Source: Phenylobacterium sp.
Lineage (GTDB): Bacteria > Pseudomonadota > Alphaproteobacteria > Caulobacterales > Caulobacteraceae
Length of the DNA stretch: 6,612 nucleotides
Assembly (NCBI GenBank): GCA_028290925.1
Contig: JAQGIX010000158.1
Coordinates: forward strand, 1 to 6,612
Reading direction: 5' to 3'
Below, in pieces: positions 1-6,612 of the stretch. The translations under genes and the position numbers were made by a program. How positions within the stretch are numbered: the first letter of the stretch is position 1; each line of letters starts with the position of its first letter. The notes beneath the pieces are model-generated. The model saw nothing but the letters and a program-made list of their open reading frames with translations. It did not search any database and was not told the DNA's origin.

Positions 1-601
1 GGGCGGAGCGCTGCAGGGTGCGCGTGCGGCGCACCTCGGTAAGCTCGAGCTTCAGCTTGCCGATCTTGTCGGCCAGAAGCCGCCGGTCGGTCTCGATCTG
101 GGTTTCGCCGGGGCCGCCCATCACGCCGAAGCCGCCGCGCTGGCGCTCCAGGTGGGTCCAGGTGCGCACCAGCCGCGAGCGCTCGTAGGTGAGCCGTGCG
201 AGTTCCACCTGCAGGCGGCCCTCGCGGGTTCGCGCCCGGCGGGCGAAGATCTCCAGGATCAGGCCGGTGCGGTCGATGACCTTGCAGTTCCAGGCCTTCT
301 CCAGGTTGCGCTGCTGCACCGGCGTCAGGGCGTCGTCCACCACGGCCACGTCGGCTTCGGCGAGGCGCACCAGGTCGCCGATCTCCTCGACCTTGCCCTT
401 GCCGAACAGGGTGGCCGGCGTGAGCCGGCGCAGCGGCGCGATGATCGTCTCGCGCACTTCCAGGTCCAGCGCCTGGGCCAGGCCCACGGCCTCCTCCAGG
501 CGCGCCTCCGCGTCCCGGGAAGAGCCGCGCCCTTCCCGGTCCGGATGGATCACCAGGGCGCCCTGGACGGGCGCCGCTCGGTCGATGGATTTCGAACTCA
601 A
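1..601 (-). CDS. hflX: GTPase HflX, N-terminal part (gene runs off the left edge)
   Basis: HflX is a ribosome-binding GTPase of the Obg-HflX superfamily that splits stalled or stressed ribosomes. I translated this frame by hand; about 200 codons are visible and end with the window, so the G domain (Walker A, switches) lies outside. Visible family marks are a hydrophobic strand ending in HPD near residues 16-21, FGKGKVEEIG (66-75), LTPVQQRNLE (92-101), LQVELARLTYERSRL (130-144), and the glycine-rich GGPGETQIETDRR (162-174) that closes the HflX-specific N-terminal domain. Its glycine loop has one residue more than E. coli HflX, a form I associate with Alphaproteobacteria. An in-frame stop at 614-616 limits the start. 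I chose TTG at 599-601, overlapping the hfq stop, because the alternative GTG at 551-553 would cut into the first beta strand. The GTG does have a better Shine-Dalgarno-like AGGG upstream, so the start is uncertain; the identity is not. The overlap implies translational coupling to hfq. Confidence 0.93.
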   Translation of the reverse strand, partial: MSSKSIDRAAPVQGALVIHPDREGRGSSRDAEARLEEAVGLAQALDLEVRETIIAPLRRLTPATLFGKGKVEEIGDLVRLAEADVAVVDDALTPVQQRNLEKAWNCKVIDRTGLILEIFARRARTREGRLQVELARLTYERSRLVRTWTHLERQRGGFGVMGGPGETQIETDRRLLADKIGKLKLELTEVRRTRTLQRSA

Positions 602-843
602 TCGGTCTCGTCTTCAGCCGGCTCGTACAGCTGCACGGGCTGGGCCGGCATGATGGTGGAGATGGCGTGCTTGTAGACGAGCTGGGATTGCCCGTCCCTG
701 CGAAGCAGAACGCAGAAGTTGTCGAACCAGCTCACGACACCCTGCAACTTTACGCCGTTGACCAGGAAGATGGTCAGCGGGGTCTTCGACTTGCGTACGC
801 TGTTGAGAAAGGTGTCCTGAAGGTTCTGTTTTTTTTCGCTCAT
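598..843 (-). CDS. hfq: RNA chaperone Hfq
   Basis: Hfq is a hexameric Sm-like protein that pairs small RNAs with target mRNAs. The 81-residue product is a typical short alphaproteobacterial Hfq. The Sm1 region runs through LVNGVKLQGVVSWFDNF (27-43) and the Sm2 region contains YKHAISTI (57-64). Residues corresponding to the E. coli proximal uridine-binding face are present: Q9, F43, K58 and H59. The rim patch reads R17-K18-S19-K20 instead of the E. coli RRER, so it is basic but less arginine-rich. The C-terminus is short and ends in an acidic tip (EPAEDETD), similar in character to the acidic tip that displaces RNA in E. coli Hfq. The start is supported by AAGAGG at 855-860, 11 bases upstream. 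The gene is preceded by a 108-base gap and followed by hflX with overlapping stop and start, as in the classical hfq-hflX pair. Codons 3-5 contain an A8 run, unusual in this GC-rich DNA. Confidence 0.98.
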   Translation of the reverse strand: MSEKKQNLQDTFLNSVRKSKTPLTIFLVNGVKLQGVVSWFDNFCVLLRRDGQSQLVYKHAISTIMPAQPVQLYEPAEDETD

Positions 844-951
844 CGGCTTGATCGCCTCTTATTGATTTTCAAACGGACGGCCAAGGCGCCGCCCACACAC
901 GCAGTTCACGCTAGACCGGGATTTGTGACGCGCGCAATGCAGCGCGCCCTT
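844..951 (-). other. Intergenic region upstream of hfq
   Basis: This 108-base spacer separates the aminotransferase stop from hfq and is the largest gap in the window, so an hfq promoter may lie here. Just after the stop is a small inverted repeat (GCGCGC at 930-935 and 942-947 with a 6-base loop). It has no T-tract on either side and is a poor terminator candidate. An 11-base palindrome, TTGA-AAA-TCAA on the minus strand, lies at 862-872 just upstream of the ribosome binding site. I found no convincing -35/-10 pair: the best, TTGCGC at 932-937 with TCTAGC at 910-915 (16-base spacing), is weak. Confidence 0.4.
855..860 (-). promoter_or_regulatory. hfq ribosome binding site, possible Hfq autoregulatory site
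   Basis: On the minus strand AAGAGG lies 11 bases before the hfq ATG, a somewhat long spacing. It sits in the only A/T-rich patch of the gap: AATAAGAGG reads as three consecutive ARN triplets, the type of motif bound by the distal face of Hfq. Autoregulation of hfq mRNA through its leader is established in E. coli; its occurrence here is inferred. Confidence 0.55.
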
Positions 952-1815
952 TCAGATGGCCGTAGCCTTCGCCCGCTCGATATAGAGGCGACGCAGCTTG
1001 GTCGCCAGCGGGCCGGGCTTGCCCTCCCCCACCGGCTTGCCGTCGACGCTCACGACCGGCAGCACCAGGGTCCCGGCGCCGGTGATGAAGGCCTCGCGCG
1101 CCTGGCGGGCCTCGTCCGGGGTGAAGGGCCGCTCATCCACCTGCAGGCCCTCGTTGGCGATCAGGTCCATCAACGTGCGCCGCGTGATGCCGCGCAGGAT
1201 GTTGGCGTTGGTGTCGCGGGTGCGAAGCCGCCCCTCGCGGTCGACGATCCAGGCGTTGGACGAGGCGCCCTCGGTGACGAAGCCCAGATCGTCCACGAAC
1301 CAGGCCTCCGCGGCGCCGGCCTCGCGGGCCTTCTGCTTGGCGAGGGCATTGGGCAGCAGGCCCACGGTCTTGATGTCGCAGCGGCCCCAGCGGGTCTCCG
1401 GCGTCGTCACCACGCCGACGCCCTTGGCGGCGCGGGCCTCGGAGGCGGTCCGGTCCACCTGGCTGACCGTGATCACCATGGACTGGCGAACGGGCTCCTT
1501 GGGGAAGGCGTGGTCGCGGGGCGCGACGCCGCGACTGACCTGCAGATAGACCATGCCGTCGCGCACCCGGTTGCGGCGTACGGCCTCCTTCAGCACAAGG
1601 GTCAGCGCCCGCTGGCTCATCGGCAGGGGCATGGAGAGCTCGCCCAGGCTGCGCTCCAGGCGCGCGAAGTGGCCGGCCGCGTCGGCGAGCTTGCCGTCGA
1701 ACAGCGCCCAGACCTCATAGATCGCGTCGCCGAACTGGTAGCCGCGGTCCTCGATGTGGACCGACGCCTCGCCGTGCGGGACGAAGCGGCCGTTGACGTA
1801 GGCGATCCGACCCAT
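952..1815 (-). CDS. dat: D-amino acid aminotransferase (class IV, PLP-dependent)
   Basis: This enzyme is predicted to transfer the amino group between D-amino acids and 2-oxo acids (for example D-Ala + 2-oxoglutarate = pyruvate + D-Glu), a cytosolic route to peptidoglycan D-amino acids. The 287-residue length fits fold-type IV aminotransferases. The match to Bacillus D-amino acid transaminase, from memory, is clear: EDRGYQFGDAIYEV (22-35) with Y33 for Bacillus Y31; SRGVAPRDHAFP (94-105) with R100 and H102 for the R98/H100 carboxylate clamp; RCDIK (145-149) with K149 as the PLP lysine; TEGASSN (181-187) with E182 for the cofactor-ring glutamate. Having both R100 and H102 favours D-amino acid over branched-chain (IlvE) or aminodeoxychorismate-lyase (PabC) activity. 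The start is firm: AAGAGG at 1823-1828 is 7 bases upstream, and TGATG joins the ntrX stop to this ATG, implying translational coupling. This gene between ntrX and hfq is, as I recall, a conserved alphaproteobacterial arrangement. Substrate range is inferred. Confidence 0.92.
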   Translation of the reverse strand: MGRIAYVNGRFVPHGEASVHIEDRGYQFGDAIYEVWALFDGKLADAAGHFARLERSLGELSMPLPMSQRALTLVLKEAVRRNRVRDGMVYLQVSRGVAPRDHAFPKEPVRQSMVITVSQVDRTASEARAAKGVGVVTTPETRWGRCDIKTVGLLPNALAKQKAREAGAAEAWFVDDLGFVTEGASSNAWIVDREGRLRTRDTNANILRGITRRTLMDLIANEGLQVDERPFTPDEARQAREAFITGAGTLVLPVVSVDGKPVGEGKPGPLATKLRRLYIERAKATAI

Positions 1816-3206
1816 CAGCCGACCTCTTCCTCGACCTGGCGCGCCCCCGAGAGGCCCAGCGACTTCAGCTTGCGGTGCAGGGCCGAGCGCTCCATGCCGA
1901 TGAAGGCCGCGGTGCGCGAGATGTTGCCGGAGAAGCGCAGCATCTGGGCGTTGAGGTATTCGCGCTCGAACACCTCGCGGGCCTCGCGCAGCGGGAGCGA
2001 GATGATCCGCTCCGCCCCCAGGCTGGTGGTCTGCTCGTTGACCGTCGCCTCGGCCGGCAACTGGTCGGCGGTGATCGCGTCAAGCCCGACGCCCGGCGCG
2101 AGGATCAGGATCCGCTCCACGTTGTTGCGCAGCTGGCGCAGGTTGCCCGGCCAGGCCCGCACCTGCAGGGCCGCCATGGCGTCGTCGGCCAGCACCCGCC
2201 GCGGCAGACCCGAGGCCTCGCAGATCCGATCGATGAAGTAGTCGACCAGCTCCGGGATGTCCTCGCGGCGCTCGGAGAGCCCCGGCACGTTGATCGGCAC
2301 CACGTTCAGGCGGTGAAACAGGTCCTCGCGGAACCGGCCGGCGGCGATCTCTTCGCGGAGATCGCGCGAGGTCGAGGAGATGACCCGCACGTCCACCTGC
2401 ACGTCGGAGGAGCCGCCGACCCTGCGGAACCGCTGCTCCACCAGCACCCGCAGAATCCGGCTCTGGGTCTCCCGAGGCATGTCGGCGACCTTGTCGAGGT
2501 AGAGCGTGCCGCCGTGGGCGCGCTCGAACACCCCGATCTTGGCCGGGCGGCCGCTCTCGCCCTCCTCGCCGAACAGCTCGACGTCGATCCGCTCCGGCGT
2601 CATGCCGGCGGCGCTGAGCACCACGAACTCGCTGCGCGTCCGGTGGCCGGCCGCGTGGATCAGCCGCGCCACGGTCTCCTTGCCGGAGCCCGCGGGCCCG
2701 GAGATCAGCACCCGGCTATTGGCGCTGGCCAGCTTGGCCACCATGTTGCGCAGCTGCTGGGCGGCCATCGACTTGCCGATCAGGACTTCCGGCGTCAGGG
2801 CCTGGGTGCGCAGGCGGCGGTTCTCGCGACGCAGGCTGGTGGCCTCCAGGGCCCGCTCGACCACCAGCAGCAGCCGGTCCGACTTGAAGGGCTTCTCGAG
2901 GAACTCATAGGCGCCGCGCTTGATGGCGCTGACCGCGGTCTCGATGTTGCCGTGGCCGGAGATCATGATCACCGGCAGGTCGCCGTCGAGGGTCTTGACC
3001 AGGTCGAGCAGCTCCAGCCCGTCCATCCCGCCCCCGGACATCCAGATGTCGAGGATCAGCAGGGCGGGCTTGCGCGCCTTGACGGCGGCCAGCGCCGACT
3101 CCGAGTCGTTGGCGGTGCGCACCGCATAGCCTTCATCGGTGAGGATGCCGGCCACCAGATCGCGGATGTCCGCCTCGTCATCGACCACCAGAACGTCAGA
3201 CGCCAT
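1815..3206 (-). CDS. ntrX: Response regulator NtrX (REC - AAA+ - Fis HTH)
   Basis: NtrX is the cytosolic DNA-binding partner of the kinase NtrY. The 463-residue product has a receiver domain (1-120) with acidic pocket D9-D10, phosphoacceptor D53 in LLILDIWMSGG, S83 and K105 (EKPF). A central AAA+ domain (about 142-370) has Walker A GPAGSGKE (170-177), FREDLFHRL (292-300) with the arginine finger, and WPGNLRQLRNN (352-362) at sensor II. A Fis-type helix-turn-helix (about 415-450) contains GNISRTAAFIGMERSALHRKL. Two features are odd. The region between ELFG and GGTL (214-231) has no GAFTGA, so no sigma-54 contact loop. Walker B reads LYLDKVADMP, with Lys239 (codon 2490-2492) where Glu is expected. 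NtrX proteins generally lack GAFTGA as far as I recall, but the Lys is unusual. The gene starts 9 bases after ntrY, with AAGGTG at 3211-3216 as ribosome binding site. A role controlling genes through ordinary sigma-70 promoters, without ATP turnover, is inferred. Confidence 0.96.
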   Translation of the reverse strand: MASDVLVVDDEADIRDLVAGILTDEGYAVRTANDSESALAAVKARKPALLILDIWMSGGGMDGLELLDLVKTLDGDLPVIMISGHGNIETAVSAIKRGAYEFLEKPFKSDRLLLVVERALEATSLRRENRRLRTQALTPEVLIGKSMAAQQLRNMVAKLASANSRVLISGPAGSGKETVARLIHAAGHRTRSEFVVLSAAGMTPERIDVELFGEEGESGRPAKIGVFERAHGGTLYLDKVADMPRETQSRILRVLVEQRFRRVGGSSDVQVDVRVISSTSRDLREEIAAGRFREDLFHRLNVVPINVPGLSERREDIPELVDYFIDRICEASGLPRRVLADDAMAALQVRAWPGNLRQLRNNVERILILAPGVGLDAITADQLPAEATVNEQTTSLGAERIISLPLREAREVFEREYLNAQMLRFSGNISRTAAFIGMERSALHRKLKSLGLSGARQVEEEVG

Positions 3207-3215
3207 CGCTCACCT

Positions 3216-5441
3216 TCAAGCCGACACGGGTTCAGGCGCGGGCTCACGGCGCGCGCGGGTTGCGGGGGGAAGCCGAAGGATGGCCAGCGCGCCCTTGCCG
3301 CGGCGCGCATCGCCGAGCTCGAGCTCGCCGCCATGGTCCTCCAGGATGCGTTTGACGATGGCGAGGCCGAGGCCGGTGCCCTTCTCGCGCGTCGTCACAT
3401 AGGGTTCGGTCAGCCGGTCGCGGTCCTTGGACGGCAGGCCCACGCCATTGTCCTCGACCTCGAAGACGACACCGTGCTCATCGGCCCTCAGGCGCGCGTG
3501 CACGCGGCCCCTCAGGCGCGGCTCGGCGGCCATGCGGGCGCCGACGGATTCGGCGGCGTTCTTCAGCACATTGCCCAGCGCCTGGGCGAGCATGCGCTCG
3601 TCGGCCAGCACCTGGACGTGCGGGACAGGGTCCTCCAGCTCGACCTCGATGTCCGGGCTCGCCACCCGCTGGGCGAACACCGCCGCGCGCAGCAGCTCGG
3701 CGGCGTCGTGGTCGGCCAGCTTCGGCGCCGGCATCCGCGCGAAGGCGGAGAATTCCTCGACCATCCGGCCGATGTCGCCCACCTGGCGCACGATGGTGTC
3801 GGTGCAGCGGTCGAAGACCTCGAGATCGGCCGGCGCCACGTCCTTGCGGAATTTCTTGCGCAACCGCTCGGCCGACAGCTGGATCGGGGTCAGCGGGTTC
3901 TTGATCTCGTGAGCGATGCGCCGGGCGACGTCGCGCCAGGCGGCGTTGCGCTGGGCGGCGACCAGCCGGGTGATGTCGTCGAAGGTGAGCACCAGGCCGC
4001 CCTCGCTGCGGCTGGCGTGAATCCGCAGGCGTCGCGCGTCGCGGCCGCGGACCACGTCGATCTCCGCCTCGCCCTGCCCCGTGCGGCCGGCCGTCTCGAC
4101 GACCTCGGCGAACTCCGGGGCCACGTCGGCGAGCTTGCGGCCGCGGCCATGGTCGCCGGGCAGCGCCAGCAGCCGCACCGCCTGGCGGTTGGCGGCCGAG
4201 ATGCGCCCTCGCCCGTCCAGGCCCACCACCCCGGCGCTGACCCCGGCCAGCACGGTCTCGATGAACTGGCGCCGTTCTTCGGCCTCGAGGCTGGCGCGCC
4301 GCAGGGCTTCCTGTTGCGCCTGAAGATCATGCGTCATGCTATTGAAAGCGCGTGATAATACGGCGATTTCCTCAGGATCCCCGTCGGCGTCCACCCGGGC
4401 GCTGAGATCGCCGCTCGCCACGCGGCCCGCGGCCTGCACGAGGCGGGCTACGGGGGCGGAAATGGCGCTGGCCGACCACAGGCCGAGCCACACGGCGCCC
4501 ACCAGCACCAGCAGCGCCGTCTCGGCGTAGGAGAGCGCGAAGATGGTTTGGATGCGCTGCCGGTTCTGCTGGGCCTCGCGGTAGGAGACCAGCGAGCCCT
4601 CGGCGTCGCGCAGGTGATTGATGATGCCCTTCTCCAGGGGCCGGACCACATAGAGATAGGCGTCGGAATAGCCATGCAGCCGATACACCGCGCGCATCAT
4701 GTCGGTGGAATCGAAGGCGGGCACCGAGATGTCGCCCTCGTCGGCGGCGCGGAAGCTGGCCTCGGGCGGCAGGATGTAAGGCGGCGCGTCGGCCGTCTCG
4801 GCGCGGGCCAGCACCCGGCCCTCGCGGTCGATCAGATAGGCCGCCGGGAAGGCGTGATAGGAGGCCAGCAGGCCAAGATAGTGGTTGAACGTGATCGGGC
4901 TGGCCCTGAGCTGCGAGGCCTCGCGGTTGAGGTCGGCGCCCATCAGGGTCACGTGGTCGCCGATGTAGCGCTTCTGGTCCTCGACGTAGGAGCGCGCCAC
5001 CGTGGCGGAGTTCTCCACCACCGTCTGGACGCGGGCGCTGAACCAGTTCTCGACGCCGCGGCTGACCAGCACGCCATAGAACAGGGCCACCACCACGGCC
5101 GGGGCGACGGCGGCCAGGGCGAACAGCGTCACGAAGCGCAGGTGCAGGCGCGCGCCGGGGTCGCTCTCGCGGGCCTGCAGCAGGGCCGCGAAGCGCAGGG
5201 CCACGACCGAGGTCAGGGCCAGGATCAGCACCAGGTTGAAGCTGAGGACGGTGAGGATCAGCGAGCTCGCCGGGCCGATCGGTCCGGTGGCCGGCGGCGA
5301 CGCGGCCAGCAGGATGGCCAGGCCCGTGAGCCCCGCGGCCAGGCCGTAGCCGCCGCCCAGCACCAGGCGCGAGCGAAGCGCCCGGCGGAACCGGTCGGCC
5401 GCGATCCCGCCACCGGGAATGTACTGGGTGAGCGACGCCAT
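3216..5441 (-). CDS. ntrY: Membrane sensor histidine kinase NtrY
   Basis: NtrY is the sensor kinase that phosphorylates NtrX. The 741-residue protein has the family architecture. Hydrophobic stretches suggest four transmembrane helices, near 25-48, 60-88, 101-127 and 300-324. The large segment between the third and fourth (about 128-299) is likely periplasmic and includes a sensor-like strand pattern around AAYLIDREGRVLARAE. A HAMP linker follows (about 325-378), a PAS domain (about 390-490), then the kinase core: H-box HEIKNPLTPIQL with phosphoacceptor H511, N-box around NVLKNAAESV (624-633), G1 DNGVGLP (664-670) and G2 GTGLGLAIV (688-696). All catalytic motifs look intact. The tail is Pro/Arg/Glu-rich. 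The ATG at 5439-5441 has no strong Shine-Dalgarno sequence, and no alternative start was seen just upstream, so initiation may be weak. It lies 59 bases after ntrC and 9 bases before ntrX. The signal sensed is unknown; redox or nitrogen status has been proposed in relatives. Confidence 0.97.
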   Translation of the reverse strand: MASLTQYIPGGGIAADRFRRALRSRLVLGGGYGLAAGLTGLAILLAASPPATGPIGPASSLILTVLSFNLVLILALTSVVALRFAALLQARESDPGARLHLRFVTLFALAAVAPAVVVALFYGVLVSRGVENWFSARVQTVVENSATVARSYVEDQKRYIGDHVTLMGADLNREASQLRASPITFNHYLGLLASYHAFPAAYLIDREGRVLARAETADAPPYILPPEASFRAADEGDISVPAFDSTDMMRAVYRLHGYSDAYLYVVRPLEKGIINHLRDAEGSLVSYREAQQNRQRIQTIFALSYAETALLVLVGAVWLGLWSASAISAPVARLVQAAGRVASGDLSARVDADGDPEEIAVLSRAFNSMTHDLQAQQEALRRASLEAEERRQFIETVLAGVSAGVVGLDGRGRISAANRQAVRLLALPGDHGRGRKLADVAPEFAEVVETAGRTGQGEAEIDVVRGRDARRLRIHASRSEGGLVLTFDDITRLVAAQRNAAWRDVARRIAHEIKNPLTPIQLSAERLRKKFRKDVAPADLEVFDRCTDTIVRQVGDIGRMVEEFSAFARMPAPKLADHDAAELLRAAVFAQRVASPDIEVELEDPVPHVQVLADERMLAQALGNVLKNAAESVGARMAAEPRLRGRVHARLRADEHGVVFEVEDNGVGLPSKDRDRLTEPYVTTREKGTGLGLAIVKRILEDHGGELELGDARRGKGALAILRLPPATRARREPAPEPVSA

Positions 5442-5500
5442 AGGTGCAGGGAGCCTAAGGGACTGTGCTCCAAACTCAACAGCGATGTTGCGATATTACG
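5442..5500 (-). other. ntrC-ntrY spacer with small inverted repeat
   Basis: This 59-base gap is visibly more A/T-rich than the flanking genes. It contains a perfect 5-base inverted repeat, CAACA-N4-TGTTG, at 5477-5490. A TAATAT hexamer on the minus strand just after the ntrC stop resembles a -10 box, but no good -35 lies at the right distance. The gap could carry a promoter or regulator site that lets ntrYX be expressed apart from ntrBC; the sequence alone does not settle this. No T-tract follows the hairpin, so it is unlikely to be an intrinsic terminator. Confidence 0.3.

Positions 5501-6612
<1,112 letters not shown>

Noticed and set aside
152..676. Two overlapping plus-strand open frames opposite hflX and hfq
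   Set aside because: Both conflict with hflX, whose family motifs are unambiguous; products are Arg/Ser- or Gln/Ala-rich without recognisable features.
862..872. FNR/FixK-type box upstream of hfq (TTGA...TCAA)
   Set aside because: The palindrome has a 3-base centre (11 bases overall) instead of the 14-base TTGAT-N4-ATCAA spacing, so it does not fit the family consensus.
930..947. Intrinsic terminator after the aminotransferase gene
   Set aside because: The 6-base GC stem has no T-tract on either strand and alternating GC repeats of this length arise easily by chance here.
667..2241. Plus-strand open frame of 524 codons opposite hfq, dat and ntrX
   Set aside because: It crosses three genes and a gap on the other strand and has low-complexity composition with no motif; a GC-bias artefact.
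1875..4355. Very long plus-strand open frame (826 codons) opposite ntrX and ntrY
   Set aside because: It lies wholly antisense to two well-supported genes; its product is rich in His, Gln, Arg, Gly and Ala with no recognisable domain, typical of the shadow frame of a GC-rich gene.
5443..5469. NtrC-type binding site (GGTGCA / TGTGCT) upstream of ntrY
   Set aside because: The two GTGC elements are direct repeats about 20 bases apart, not the inverted TGCACY-N5-GGTGCA arrangement, and are too short to support a call.

Overview
The window is very GC-rich (by eye around two thirds G+C) and every supported gene lies on the minus strand. Reading in the direction of transcription, from high to low coordinates, the order is ntrC (3' part) - ntrY - ntrX - D-amino acid aminotransferase - hfq - hflX (5' part). 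This is the nitrogen-regulation/Hfq neighbourhood of Alphaproteobacteria. The protein sequences and the gene order point to Caulobacterales (Caulobacter/Phenylobacterium-like). The genus is an inference, not something the sequence proves.

Layout: ntrC (5501-6612) enters from the right edge and lacks most of its receiver domain. A 59-base gap (5442-5500) leads to ntrY (3216-5441), a four-helix membrane sensor kinase. ntrX (1815-3206) follows after 9 bases. The aminotransferase gene (952-1815) overlaps the ntrX stop by one base. A 108-base gap (844-951) precedes hfq (598-843). hflX (1-601) appears to start on a TTG overlapping the hfq stop and leaves the window at the left edge. No RNA genes, mobile elements, CRISPR arrays or clear long repeats were seen.

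How the genes work together: NtrC is the response regulator of the NtrB/NtrC nitrogen system (NtrB would lie beyond the right edge). NtrY/NtrX is the second, membrane-linked pair, tied in other Alphaproteobacteria to nitrogen, redox and envelope control. The PLP enzyme interconverts D-amino acids and 2-oxo acids and so can feed D-Ala/D-Glu into peptidoglycan. Hfq is the sRNA chaperone and HflX the ribosome-associated GTPase. Tight spacing makes ntrY-ntrX-dat and hfq-hflX plausible transcriptional units; the two gaps are where extra promoters could sit.

Most notable: both AAA+ response regulators lack the GAFTGA loop used to contact sigma-54. NtrC has a clean shortening there with the rest of its ATPase intact. 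NtrX additionally has Lys in place of the Walker B Glu. This suggests that neither acts as a conventional sigma-54 activator and that NtrX may not hydrolyse ATP. A second point is the A-rich sequence on both sides of the hfq start codon, compatible with Hfq autoregulation. I see no wholly new system; this is a conserved core locus with divergent regulators.
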